From the NCBI GenBank assembly GCA_964556755.1, contig CAZKXI010000007.1, forward strand, positions 1-64,000: DNA of 64,000 nucleotides, read 5' to 3'. Source of the DNA: UBA4085 sp964556755. GTDB taxonomy: Bacteria > Acidobacteriota > Aminicenantia > Aminicenantales > UBA4085. The notes below the pieces were generated by a model. The model saw only the letters and a list, made by a program, of their open reading frames with translations, made no database searches and was not told the origin of the DNA. Position 1 is the stretch's first letter. Each line of letters begins with the position of its first letter. This document shows, piece after piece, positions 42,353 through 50,795 of the stretch. The position numbers and the translations under genes were made by a program.

Positions 42353-45010
42353 TTAGCGCCGGACGCCGCCTCCCTGCCCGCCGGCCCCGGCCGCGGCGGC
42401 CTTAGCCCCGGACTGCTCCTTGTCCTTGTTCAGCTCCCACATGTCCACGGTCTGGGAGAAGTCGCCTAGCAGCCACTTGCAGAAGTAGTCGGCCCGGAAC
42501 CAGGTCCAGTAGTCGGACATGTCGCCGTAGCCGTGCCGCTGGCCGGGGAAGAGGAAGAAGTCGAAGCGCTTGTTGGCCCGGATCAGGGCGTTGGCCAGGC
42601 GGTAGGTGTTGCCGGGGTGGACGTTGTTGTCGATGTCGCCGGTGGTCAGGAGGAGATGGCCCTTGAGGTTGCGGGCCAGCTCGGAGTTCTTCTCGATGGC
42701 GTACTCGAACTTGACGTTGCCCTTGTCGTCCGTGACTTCCTTGACCCCGTGGTGCTTCTCGCTCCACCAGCGATTGTAGATGTTGTTCTCGTGGTTGCCG
42801 GAGGAGGACACCCCGACCTTGAAGAAGTCGGGGTAGACCAGGAGCGCGGCCGCCGTCATGAAGCCGCCCCCGCTGTGGCCGAAGATGCCGACCTTGCCGC
42901 TGTCGATGAAGGGGAACCTCAGGGCCAGCTGCTCGATGCAGCGCTTCTTGTCGGCCAGGCCGTAGTCGCGCAGATTGCCGTAGCCGTAGTTGTGGTACCA
43001 CTTGGAGCGCTGGGGATTGCCGCCGCGGTTGCCGACTTCGACGACGATGAAGCCGAACTGGGCCAGATGCTGGCTGGCGCTGCGCGGGACGAAGGTCTTG
43101 GAGACGCTCTCGGTCTGGGGGCCCGGATAGACGTAGAGGATGACCGGGTAGGTCTTCCGGGGATCGAAGTCGAAGGGCTTGTACAGGACCCCGAATAGGT
43201 CGGTGACGCCGTCGTCGGCCTTGACCTGGAACGGCTCCGGATACTGGAAGCCGGCCTCGAGCAGAGCCGTCACGTCGGTGGCCTCGAGGGGCAGCAGCAG
43301 GCCGCCCTGGGCATCCCGGAGCTCGGACCGGGGCGCCTGATCGACCCGGCTGGAGCTGTCCACGATCCAGCGGCCGGACTCGCTCATCTGGGCCGAGTGG
43401 TTGGCGTCGCCCGGATTGAGGAGCTTCAGGCCGCTGCCGTCCAGATTGACCCGATAGAGGTGGGCGTAGTAGGGGTCCTCGCCGGGCTCGCGGCCCCAGG
43501 CGTTGAAGTACAGGACGCGGGCCTTCTCGTCCACGTGCTGGACGCCGGCCCCGACGAACTCGCCCGAGGTGATCTGCCCCTTGAGCTTGCCCGTCCCGTC
43601 GTAGAGGTAGTAGTGGCCCCAGCCGTCGCGCTCGGACCACCAGATGATCTCCTGGCCGCCGCTGACCAGGCGCGGCGTCTGGACGTCGACGTAGGTATTG
43701 AGGACTTCTTCGAAGAGAGGCTTGACCTCGCCCTTCACCGTGTCGACCGTGCTCAGGTCATACCGGTGCAGGTCGCGGCTCTGGCGCCCCAGGTACAGGA
43801 GGTCCGACCGGTCGCCCAGCCAGGTGGCCGGCGGCGGGTAGTCGCGGTCCATCTCCGAGGGCTTGCGGGGGGCGGTGAAGACCGACAGGGTCTGGTCCTT
43901 GTACTTGTCCGCCTTGACCTGGACCTTGGCCTTGGAGGCGACGTCGAAGATCCACAGCTCGGGCTGCGGCTGGGCCTCCTCGCCGGGCATGGCGTACTTA
44001 TAGGTCTCCAAGGTCGGCCGCGGGTTGGACAGGGCGTTGATGACCCACAGGGCCCCGACCTTGCGCTCGTCTTCCCGCTCGATGGAGAACTTGCTGGAGT
44101 CCTTGGACCAGATGACGCCGGCGGCCGGGACGCGGTAGTCCTTGCGGTCCTTCTCGTCCTTCTGGAACGTCTTCTTGTCCTCATCCGAGAGGGTCCGGGT
44201 CCAGCTGTAGTACTCCTCGCCGTCGGTCGTCAGCTGGACTTCCTTGACCTCCTTGTCGTCGGCCTTCTTCCAGGCCTTCTTGAAATTCTCGGCGTCCATC
44301 ATATAGAGGTTGGAGCCCCGGCCGAAGACGACCGTCTTCTCGTCGGGCGAGACCGAGGCCCAGCGGGGCCGCGTCTCGGGAGCCTTATAGTCCTCCAGCA
44401 CGGTCAAGCGCCCGGAGGCCAGGTCATACTCGAACCACAGGGTCTTGGTCTTGCTCTCCGGCTCCTTGGGCTTCTCGGCTTCCTTCTTGTCCTGATCCTT
44501 CTTCTGGGTATCCTGCTCCTTTTCCTTCTCCTTCTCCTTGTCCTCGAACTCCTTGCCGACGTCGCCGGCCTTCTTGAGGGCCTCGCCGACGCGGACGTCG
44601 GCATCCTTGGGCAGCTCGAGGTCGAAGCGGAGGGCCGTGTCGTTCTTGATGAACTTGATGGTCCGGATCGGCAGATGCTGGGCGTCATAGGGGAAGAGGG
44701 TCGTCTTGGTCAGCAGGGCGGCCATCTTGGCGTTGTCGAAGAGAGGCTTCCGGCTCTTGGCGGCCGGGTCGACGATCCACCACTGGCGGCCGCGGCTGGT
44801 CTCGTAGGAGTACCAGAAGCGCTCGCCCGATCCCAGCCAGCGCGGCTGGACCTGCCCGTCGAAGACGAGCTTGCCGACCTTGGCCGCGGTCCAGCGCGAG
44901 GCCAGCTCGTAGTTGGCCTTGCCGGACGGGACGGCCTGGACGCCGGCGTTGGCCAGCGACACGGCGACCAGGACGAGGGCCAGGGCGATCATGCGGACAG
45001 AGCGTTTCAT
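42353..45010 (-). CDS. S9 family peptidase (DPP IV/prolyl oligopeptidase type), exported
   Basis: An 885-residue exported serine peptidase. The signal peptide is residues 1-23. Residues ~155-190 are a Lys/Glu/Asp-rich low-complexity insert (EKEKEKEQDTQKKDQDKK) within the N-terminal propeller. The catalytic Ser is in FGHSGGGFMT and the catalytic His in GQRHGYG; ILYVYPGPQT is shared with the paralogue at 29254-31632. It probably trims oligopeptides in the periplasm. AGGAGG precedes the ATG. Confidence 0.93.
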   Translation of the reverse strand: MKRSVRMIALALVLVAVSLANAGVQAVPSGKANYELASRWTAAKVGKLVFDGQVQPRWLGSGERFWYSYETSRGRQWWIVDPAAKSRKPLFDNAKMAALLTKTTLFPYDAQHLPIRTIKFIKNDTALRFDLELPKDADVRVGEALKKAGDVGKEFEDKEKEKEKEQDTQKKDQDKKEAEKPKEPESKTKTLWFEYDLASGRLTVLEDYKAPETRPRWASVSPDEKTVVFGRGSNLYMMDAENFKKAWKKADDKEVKEVQLTTDGEEYYSWTRTLSDEDKKTFQKDEKDRKDYRVPAAGVIWSKDSSKFSIEREDERKVGALWVINALSNPRPTLETYKYAMPGEEAQPQPELWIFDVASKAKVQVKADKYKDQTLSVFTAPRKPSEMDRDYPPPATWLGDRSDLLYLGRQSRDLHRYDLSTVDTVKGEVKPLFEEVLNTYVDVQTPRLVSGGQEIIWWSERDGWGHYYLYDGTGKLKGQITSGEFVGAGVQHVDEKARVLYFNAWGREPGEDPYYAHLYRVNLDGSGLKLLNPGDANHSAQMSESGRWIVDSSSRVDQAPRSELRDAQGGLLLPLEATDVTALLEAGFQYPEPFQVKADDGVTDLFGVLYKPFDFDPRKTYPVILYVYPGPQTESVSKTFVPRSASQHLAQFGFIVVEVGNRGGNPQRSKWYHNYGYGNLRDYGLADKKRCIEQLALRFPFIDSGKVGIFGHSGGGFMTAAALLVYPDFFKVGVSSSGNHENNIYNRWWSEKHHGVKEVTDDKGNVKFEYAIEKNSELARNLKGHLLLTTGDIDNNVHPGNTYRLANALIRANKRFDFFLFPGQRHGYGDMSDYWTWFRADYFCKWLLGDFSQTVDMWELNKDKEQSGAKAAAAGAGGQGGGVRR

Positions 45011-45068
45011 GGAGCCTCCTGGGAGAAGGGATGGGGGATGCGGGCGGGATCAGCGATCATGCCGCATG

Positions 45069-45098
45069 ACTATAGCCTCAGCGGGGGTGGAAAATCAA
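45069..45098 (-). promoter_or_regulatory. Promoter for the second S9 peptidase
   Basis: On the minus strand TTGATT, an 18-bp spacer and TATAGT, about 60 nt before the ATG. The -35 element overlaps the T-rich end of the candidate ncRNA terminator. Confidence 0.4.
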
Positions 45099-45354
45099 TC
45101 CGGCGAAGCCGGGGGGGAGTCAAAGAAAGAGAGAACGACCGACTTCAGCAGAGAGTGAGGAGAGGATGACCGACCCGGCCCGGGGGGATGGGACCCGCTC
45201 CCCCGCCCTTTTCCTACGGGGAAGTCCGAAGATCCCATCCCCCGCGCGCCCGGCCCCTTCCGGCGGCGAATCCTTCCCACGAGGTCACCGCACCATCACC
45301 AAGCCCGGCCGGTCGGGGCGGCCGCCTTCTCCCGAGGCGGCTAAGAACGACCGC
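45090..45354 (-). ncRNA. Candidate non-coding RNA, ~265 nt
   Basis: The 436-bp gap between the SpoIIM-like gene and the S9 peptidase has a promoter at 45361-45389. Downstream hairpins are GCCGCCT/AGGCGGC (45321-45341, 7-bp stem, 7-nt loop) and GGGGGATGGGA/TCCCATCCCCC (45183-45193 with 45233-45243, 11-bp perfect). A terminator-like CCGGC-TTC-GCCGG (45100-45112) is followed by ATTGATTTT. Together they outline an independent structured transcript. I do not recognise 6S, SRP, tmRNA or RNase P signatures. A long leader of the peptidase gene is the alternative. Confidence 0.38.
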
Positions 45355-45360
45355 ACTTAA

Positions 45361-45389
45361 TACATAGGCCGCGGCCCCGGCTTTGTCAA
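45361..45389 (-). promoter_or_regulatory. Consensus promoter upstream of candidate ncRNA
   Basis: On the minus strand a perfect TTGACA, a 17-bp spacer and TATGTA. It reads into a 345-bp stretch without a protein gene on that strand. Confidence 0.55.
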
Positions 45390-45446
45390 CACGAGATCGC
45401 AGGAGGGGGAAGATTATTTTGGCTATTCCCCGGACGCCCGCGGGGC

Positions 45447-46085
45447 TCAGCCGAAAGTGCGGCCGAGGAGGAGCATGGTCTCGAGCCAGGCCCCGGTCAG
45501 GAAGAAGACGCCGGAAAGGAGATAGGCGGCGGCGAAAATCTTCAGCCCCCCGCCCAACGCCTTGCGCCGCGATTGGAAGCCGAAGCGGCGGTAAGCCAGG
45601 ATCCAGAGGACCAGGCAGAGGGCGGCGCAGATGGTCACGAAATACCCGCCGAACTCGGTCAGCCAGACCGAGCCGACCTGGAATCCGGCCGGAGCTTTGG
45701 CCAGGGCCGCTCCCTGGGCGAAGCGCCCGTAGGGGTAGAGCAGGAGCGGCAGCAGGGTGACCGTCCGAACGATCATGGTGAAGTCGGCCACAACCCAGTT
45801 GTTGAATAGGATAAGGAACGTGGCTTGGGTGGCCCGGCCCTTGAAAAGGGCGCTCATCAACCGAGGACGCTCCCATTCCTTATACTTGCGCAGGACCGCG
45901 CCGTAGATGGGGACCTTATACTCGAGGTTTCGGCTGAGCTCGCCGATCCGGGTCGTTCGCAGACGGACCGCGTCCGTCCATCCGCGCCGAGCCGCGGCGT
46001 AGCCGGCGGCGGTCCCGCCCAGGTAGACGACGAGCATCCCCAAGACGATCCATCGGGTCTTCTTCAACAGGACACCGAAGCCCAT
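45447..46085 (-). CDS. SpoIIM-like (DUF95) membrane protein
   Basis: A 212-residue membrane protein with about five hydrophobic segments. The pattern VPIYGAVLRKYKEW, FLILFNNWVVADF and a terminal LSGVFFLTGAWLETMLL fits stage II sporulation protein M-like membrane proteins. These are widespread in non-sporulating bacteria and often sit near RDD/peptidase genes; their function is unclear. The start at 46085 has GGAGGCGAT before it; the longer frame runs through tRNA-Arg and is rejected. Confidence 0.6.
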   Translation of the reverse strand: MGFGVLLKKTRWIVLGMLVVYLGGTAAGYAAARRGWTDAVRLRTTRIGELSRNLEYKVPIYGAVLRKYKEWERPRLMSALFKGRATQATFLILFNNWVVADFTMIVRTVTLLPLLLYPYGRFAQGAALAKAPAGFQVGSVWLTEFGGYFVTICAALCLVLWILAYRRFGFQSRRKALGGGLKIFAAAYLLSGVFFLTGAWLETMLLLGRTFG

Positions 46086-46132
46086 ATCGCCTCCGTGGCT
46101 GCCGCGCCGTTCCGATGCCGCGGGGAGAAGCG

Positions 46133-46206
46133 CGCGCCCGGAGAGATTCGAACTCCCGACCCTTTGGTTCGAAGCCAAATGCTCTATCCAGCTGAGCTAC
46201 GGGCGC
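46133..46206 (-). tRNA. tRNA-Arg (TCG)
   Basis: Read leftward, acceptor stem GCGCCCG pairs with CGGGCGC. The anticodon stem TTTGG/CCAAA encloses CTTCGAA, giving anticodon TCG. The T arm contains GTTCGAAT. D arm and variable loop lengths are normal. Discriminator G; CCA is not encoded. It decodes CGN arginine codons. Confidence 0.96.
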
Positions 46207-46223
46207 GCCCCGAAGCGCGACTC

Positions 46224-46252
46224 ATCATAGGGGGTTGATCCGGGGAAATCAA
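46224..46252 (-). promoter_or_regulatory. Promoter for tRNA-Arg
   Basis: On the minus strand TTGATT, a 17-bp spacer and TATGAT, ending 18 bp before the tRNA 5' end. The -35 hexamer overlaps the T-rich tail of the preceding terminator hairpin. Confidence 0.55.
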
Positions 46253-46269
46253 GCGGCGGGGCGCCGCCG
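46247..46269 (-). terminator. Intrinsic terminator after the PAS gene
   Basis: Read leftward, CGGCGG-CGCC-CCGCCG (46254-46269) is a 6-bp GC stem followed by CTTGATTT. It separates the PAS/M64 unit from tRNA-Arg. Confidence 0.5.
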
Positions 46270-46292
46270 GGCCGGTTCCCGCTCGGCCCCCC

Positions 46293-46634
46293 TCAGCCGC
46301 GGACGAAATGCGGCATCGCCGCCGGGATCTCCAGGGCCAGCTCGACGAAGCCGGCGTAGGCCCCAGCGGCATACCAGGGCGCCTGGTAGATGAGCTTCCG
46401 AACGCCCTTCTTCTCGATGGTGTAGACGTTGGCGCGGCCGGATGCCAGCATCTCCCGCAGCTTGGACCGTGACGGCTCGGGATGGCAGTCGAGGACGTTG
46501 GTCCCGATGAGCGCCGCCCCGCCGTCGGCGGCGAAAGTCAGGCGGGCTCTCTCGTTCATCTCCAGGATGATCCCGGCCCGGTCGCAGACTGTGACGGCGC
46601 CGGGCAGCTCCTTCCACCAGGACGAGGCATCCAT
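46293..46634 (-). CDS. Small PAS-domain protein
   Basis: A 113-residue protein consisting of one PAS-like domain: ELPGAVTVCDRAGIILEMNERA is the typical PAS start, with GTNVLDCHPEPSR and RKLIYQAPW downstream. There is no output domain, so it may bind a small ligand and pass a signal to a partner. A GTG at 46652 would overlap the M64 stop as GTGA; the ATG at 46634 has GGGGAGA before it and starts cleanly at the PAS domain. Both starts are possible. Confidence 0.75.
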   Translation of the reverse strand: MDASSWWKELPGAVTVCDRAGIILEMNERARLTFAADGGAALIGTNVLDCHPEPSRSKLREMLASGRANVYTIEKKGVRKLIYQAPWYAAGAYAGFVELALEIPAAMPHFVRG

Positions 46635-46648
46635 GGCCGTCTCCCCTC

Positions 46649-48142
46649 TCACCGCGCGCCGGGGGCGGCGTAGTAGTCGATCATGTCGCTGAGAGCTTGG
46701 CGGCAGACGGCGCAGAACTCCCGCTTGGGATTGCCGATCATGATGCAGACCATCTGGGGGCGGTAGAGCCCCTTGGCGGCGTAGCCGGCTCCCTCAAAGA
46801 CGCCGACCTTGTCACGCAGGCCCTCGTACGTCTTGCGGCTGGCTTCGATCCGGTCCTGCAGGGCCTTGTCCTCGGCCGCCGCTTTCTCCTGGAGGGCTTT
46901 GACCGCCGCTTCGTCCGCTCCGGCCTTTTTAGCCTGGGCGACAGTCTCGGCCAGCGCCTTGCGGCGAGCCTGCCGTTCCGCCATCAAGGCCTCCTGATCG
47001 TCCTTGCCGTATTCGGTGGGGATGCCGATCCCGGGCGACAGGAGATTCTTCCATTTGACGTTGGCCGGATCCAGCATGGCCGTGATATTGGGCTCGAAAG
47101 GCTCCACGCCCTTGGGATAGAAGTCGTTGTAGGAGACCTCGCTGGCGTAGTACTCGTCGGCCAAGCCGCCGAAGGAGTGGCCCATCTCGTGCAGGAAGAC
47201 CTCCAAGCTGCGGGCGTGGTCGGTCGTGGTCACGCAGTAATCGAAGGCGATCGAGCCGCCGCCGTAGCGGGCGCTGTCGACCAGGACGACGATGGCGTCG
47301 TAGGGCACCTGGGCCGCGATCTCGTGCATCAGGTGGTCCCGCTCGATGAGCATGTAGCGGTCCAGGTCGAAGGCATTGAAGGACGCTTCCAGGACGGTCT
47401 TGCGGTAGGCCCTCTGTCGCGGCTCGTCCATGGACGCCTCGGGCGAGGGGCGGAAGACGGCCCGGATGCTGATCCGGCCCCGGGCGCTTCTATAGGGCTC
47501 CGTCGCGAACAGGGTTTGGGTCATCCGGTCGACGTCGGCCTTGAACTTGTCCCGTCCGGACGCCGTGTAGCCCTCGGCCAGAAAGACCAGGTCCAGAGTC
47601 GAGCGCGGATCGCCGGCCACGGCCGGCTCGTAGATCCAGTCGCCGGCGGCCGCCGCCTCCCGGATGATGTGGTAATCGGCCGGATCGACGGTCCGGCTGA
47701 AGATGGGATGGAGGAGGTTCTTCTTGTCCCGGGCCTCGATGACGAAGAGGACCGGGCGCTTCGGCTCCGGGAAGCGGAGACTGCGCTGGAAGACACGCTT
47801 GACTCCCTCCAGGGCCGGCGTCGTGGTCTTGTACTCGGCGTACATGGTGTCGAATCCCCGCGAGTAGATCAGGGCGTTGGATGCGATGTCATAGACCTTC
47901 AGGACGTAGCGGCCGTAGCCGAACGGATCGACGAGCGCCGTGCGGGTCTCGGGCCAGAGCGGCTCCTCGTAGATCGCGTCGATGGTCAGCGATTCGCCGG
48001 CCGCGTCGCCGGCCTGATAGAGGTCGACCCGCAGGGCCTTGTCGGTGAACCAGGCGTCGTATCCGGCCGGCCCGCCCGCCCAGCCGAGTCCCGCGGCCGC
48101 CAGGAGCCCTAGGGCCAGCCAAGCCGCTTGACGAATCTTCAT
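46649..48142 (-). CDS. M64 family (IgA peptidase-type) zinc metallopeptidase, exported
   Basis: A 497-residue exported protein. Signal peptide at residues 1-22. An N-terminal beta domain (~25-130) precedes the catalytic domain with LDLVFLAEGYT and the zinc motif HEMGHSFGGLADEYY (HExxH plus downstream Asp/Glu). The helical insert at ~370-430 is Ala/Glu/Lys-rich. The end has CIMIGNPKREFCAVCRQ with conserved Cys residues. Members are secreted proteases, found in gut and soil bacteria. GGAGG precedes ATG 48142. The PAS gene directly follows. Confidence 0.92.
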   Translation of the reverse strand: MKIRQAAWLALGLLAAAGLGWAGGPAGYDAWFTDKALRVDLYQAGDAAGESLTIDAIYEEPLWPETRTALVDPFGYGRYVLKVYDIASNALIYSRGFDTMYAEYKTTTPALEGVKRVFQRSLRFPEPKRPVLFVIEARDKKNLLHPIFSRTVDPADYHIIREAAAAGDWIYEPAVAGDPRSTLDLVFLAEGYTASGRDKFKADVDRMTQTLFATEPYRSARGRISIRAVFRPSPEASMDEPRQRAYRKTVLEASFNAFDLDRYMLIERDHLMHEIAAQVPYDAIVVLVDSARYGGGSIAFDYCVTTTDHARSLEVFLHEMGHSFGGLADEYYASEVSYNDFYPKGVEPFEPNITAMLDPANVKWKNLLSPGIGIPTEYGKDDQEALMAERQARRKALAETVAQAKKAGADEAAVKALQEKAAAEDKALQDRIEASRKTYEGLRDKVGVFEGAGYAAKGLYRPQMVCIMIGNPKREFCAVCRQALSDMIDYYAAPGAR

Positions 48143-48230
48143 GGTCGCCTCCATGGGGGAAAGTCGCGCGATCAAGACGCCCTATGATCTCCAAAGTCCC
48201 GCCGGGGCGCAAGCCCCGGCTCGGGACGAG

Positions 48231-49406
48231 TCAGATGGGACCCGGCGAGGGGCTCTTCGGCAAGGTCAGCCTCTTGATCAGGACGGTGGCGTAGGACCCC
48301 CGGGGCAGGGAGAAGGACAGGGTCAGGCGGCGGCGGCCGGGGTGGAGCTCGTCTTCGCCGGTCTCGAGGACGACCGGATTCTCCGGCACGATCGCCGCCG
48401 GCCGGGGAAAGGACTTGAAATAGACCCGGTGCAGGGCCCGGGTCCGGAAGTCGCCGAGCTTCAGGCCGCGCTCCTGGAGGATGCCGAGGAAGAGATCGCG
48501 CGTCCGGTCGTCGGGAAAGTCCATGCGGGCGGCGCAGGTCGGCAGGTCAAGCGCGAGGAGCCGGGCCGCGGACGAAGCCTGCTCTTCGGCCCAGAAGAGA
48601 TAGTCGCCCTCGGCGCCCGGAACCGGGACGGGATGGGGCGCCGCTTCCCTCACCACCCGCCGGAGAAGCTCGTTCCAGAGGTGCGACTGGAAGGAGGAGT
48701 AGCGCATCGAGATCTCTTCCTGGGGCAGCTTGTGAAGGGCCTTGACCTGCTCCGTGGGATGGGCGGCCAGGAATTCGAAGATGAGCCTCTCCTCCCGGCC
48801 GCGGGCCAGCTCGAGGCAGCGCGGCCAATCCTTCCAGCGGTTGAAGAGCTCGCGCCGGCGGATCTTCTCCGGCCCCCCCATCCCGGGCGCCGTCGAGGTC
48901 AGGAAGACCTGCAGGGCGCCGTTCCAATGCCGGCGGAGGATCTTCTCGGCGAAGAAGCCCCGCTCGGGATCGTAGCTGCGAAATCTCTGATCATCGAAAT
49001 AGTTGGGGAAGCCCGTCCGGCGGGCTTCATCCAGGGCCCCCTCGACGGGCTCCGTCGCGGCCAGGTCCCTCAGGACGACCCGGAAGGCGTTGCCGCGCAG
49101 CAGGTCGGGGCCCATGGGCCGGTCCATGAAGCCGGACGCCTCCAGGCGGAAGCCGTCCTCCTCGCGGCTGAAGTCGCGCCCGTCCCGCACGGCGATGAAC
49201 TGCCGAGTGACCCCGTGCTTATCCTTCTTGCCGCCATAGGAGACGGCCGCCGGGGAGACGCCGCAGGTCCTGGCCAAGCGGCGGAGAAGGTCCAAGGTCG
49301 TCCAGCCGGTCTTGGCCAGGCGATAGACGCGGTAAGGGCCGGAAGGGACGAGCGGCAGGTCGGCCTTCTCCTCGACGATGAAGTCCTCCGGCCTGGCCTT
49401 GATCAC
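48231..49406 (-). CDS. truD: tRNA pseudouridine(13) synthase TruD
   Basis: A 391-residue enzyme that makes pseudouridine at tRNA position 13. The catalytic motif GGKKDKHG has Asp62, and NYFDDQRF plus the internal insertion domain are characteristic. The N-terminal PEDFIVEE and C-terminal LSFSLPRGSYATVLIKRL match the family. It starts with GTG, with no ribosome site; a TATAAT only six bases upstream implies a leaderless transcript. Confidence 0.95.
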   Translation of the reverse strand: MIKARPEDFIVEEKADLPLVPSGPYRVYRLAKTGWTTLDLLRRLARTCGVSPAAVSYGGKKDKHGVTRQFIAVRDGRDFSREEDGFRLEASGFMDRPMGPDLLRGNAFRVVLRDLAATEPVEGALDEARRTGFPNYFDDQRFRSYDPERGFFAEKILRRHWNGALQVFLTSTAPGMGGPEKIRRRELFNRWKDWPRCLELARGREERLIFEFLAAHPTEQVKALHKLPQEEISMRYSSFQSHLWNELLRRVVREAAPHPVPVPGAEGDYLFWAEEQASSAARLLALDLPTCAARMDFPDDRTRDLFLGILQERGLKLGDFRTRALHRVYFKSFPRPAAIVPENPVVLETGEDELHPGRRRLTLSFSLPRGSYATVLIKRLTLPKSPSPGPI

Positions 49407-49412
49407 GGCAGC

Positions 49413-49418
49413 ATTATA
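49413..49418 (-). promoter_or_regulatory. -10 element giving a leaderless truD mRNA
   Basis: Perfect TATAAT on the minus strand followed by six bases and the GTG start codon. Transcription should begin at the start codon. The -35 region is not consensus. Confidence 0.5.
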
Positions 49419-49498
49419 TAGGATCGGCCGGACCGGGTCCGCCTCTTTCTGGAAGGGGGCGTTTCAGATCAGCTCCCCAGGCCCGGCCCGCCACCGTC

Positions 49499-49527
49499 TT
49501 GCCAAACGGCCCTCTCTTTGGTAAAAT
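49499..49527 (+). promoter_or_regulatory. Promoter for the MacAB/Lol-like ABC operon
   Basis: TTGCCA, a 17-bp spacer and TAAAAT; start predicted about 55 nt before ATG 49589. Confidence 0.6.
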
Positions 49528-49588
49528 ACCCCATCTCGATAGGAATATTAATGCGGGTTTCCCTTCCCGCCGCAAAGGACTCTCCTCC

Positions 49589-50788
49589 ATGGCTCGCATG
49601 AAAAGATCGATGTGGATTCTGGTCGTCCTGGGAGCTTTGCTCCTGACCCTCATCGCCGCCCGAGCCTTCAGGCGGACCAAGGTTCCGTCCGTCACCCTGG
49701 AGGCGCGCACGGCCTCCGAGACCGTTCTGGCCTCGGGCCGCATGGTCGGAGAGAAGACCATCCCCCTGTCCTTCAACCGGCCCGGACGCATCGCCGAGGA
49801 GCTGGCCAAGGACGGTGACCGGGTCAAGGCGGGCCAAGCGCTCATGCGCCAGGACACCGCCATCGAGGAGACGGTCCTGACCCAGCGGCGGGCGGCCTTG
49901 GCCGCGGCCCGCCTGAACCTGGAGAAGCTCGGCACGACCGACCGGATCGACCTGGAGCAGAGGCTCCGCCAGGCCAGGGCCTCGGCCGCGTACGCCGCTG
50001 AATATTACAAGCGCCAGGCCGAGCTCCTGGGCAAAGGCTCGATCACGCCCCTGCAATTCGAGCAGGTCAAGCGGGACAAGGAGCTGGCCGAATCGGCCCT
50101 CGAATCGGCCTCCAGCCAGCTGAGGGCCCTCGAGACGACCCTGCGCCCCCTGGCCGAGATCCAGGTGGCCCAGGCTGAGTCCGACCTGCGGCGGGCCGAG
50201 ATCGACCTTCGCGAGACGGTCCTGCGGGCCCCTCTTGACGGCCGGATCGTCGAGCACTCGGCCCACAAGGGCGAGTTCGTCGCCGGCGGGGCCAAGGTCA
50301 TCACTTTCATCCCGGCCTCAGAGCGCTCGTATGTCGAGGTCCAGGTCGAAGAGGCCAGCTTGGCCCGGCTGGCGATCGGGCAGAAGGCCGCGGTCGCCTC
50401 GCCCGCCTTCCCCGGGCGGACCTACCCGGCGGTCGTCGAGCGGATCGCCCCGATCGTGGACACCCAGCGGGGGACCTTCGCCCTGCGGCTGATCCTGGAC
50501 GCCGCCTATGAAGAGCTTCTCCCGGAGTCCTCGGTCTCCGTCCAGATCGTGGTCGGCAGCGCTCCGGCCGCGCTGCTTCTGGAGCAGCGATTCCTGGTCC
50601 GGGAGAGCGGGGCATCCTACGCCTACACCGTCGTCGACGGACGCGCCCGGCGGATCGAGATCAAGGCCGACGACGTCGGCGGCGGGCTCTTCTCCGTCAC
50701 GTCGGGCCTGAAGGCCGGCGACCGGGTCCTGCGGCCCCAGGGCCTGAAGGAAGGGGCCAAGGTCAAGCCCGTCCCCGAGGCCCGCTGA
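49589..50788 (+). CDS. HlyD/MacA-like periplasmic adaptor protein
   Basis: A 399-residue membrane-fusion protein with one N-terminal membrane segment (residues ~5-25). A biotinyl-lipoyl-like half-motif (RIAEELAKDGDRVKAGQALMRQD) is followed by a coiled-coil hairpin (~95-190, rich in Ala/Leu/Glu/Arg). The second lipoyl half reads LRAPLDGRIVEHSAHKGEFV, followed by a beta-barrel domain. It should link the downstream FtsX-like permease to an outer-membrane exit duct. AAAGGA lies before the ATG; a second ATG three codons later is possible. First gene of a three-gene operon. Confidence 0.88.
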   Translation: MARMKRSMWILVVLGALLLTLIAARAFRRTKVPSVTLEARTASETVLASGRMVGEKTIPLSFNRPGRIAEELAKDGDRVKAGQALMRQDTAIEETVLTQRRAALAAARLNLEKLGTTDRIDLEQRLRQARASAAYAAEYYKRQAELLGKGSITPLQFEQVKRDKELAESALESASSQLRALETTLRPLAEIQVAQAESDLRRAEIDLRETVLRAPLDGRIVEHSAHKGEFVAGGAKVITFIPASERSYVEVQVEEASLARLAIGQKAAVASPAFPGRTYPAVVERIAPIVDTQRGTFALRLILDAAYEELLPESSVSVQIVVGSAPAALLLEQRFLVRESGASYAYTVVDGRARRIEIKADDVGGGLFSVTSGLKAGDRVLRPQGLKEGAKVKPVPEAR

Positions 50789-50795
50789 TTCAGCT

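Noticed and set aside
45090..45354. Candidate RNA as RNase P, SRP or tmRNA
   Set aside because: None of the conserved core sequences of these RNAs could be found; a partial GGGGAAGTCCG resemblance to RNase P lies on the other strand and is not enough.
45166..45360. 64-codon rightward open frame in the 436-bp gap
   Set aside because: Its purine-rich stretch is too close to the ATG, composition is non-protein-like, and the opposite strand carries promoter and terminator signals for an RNA.
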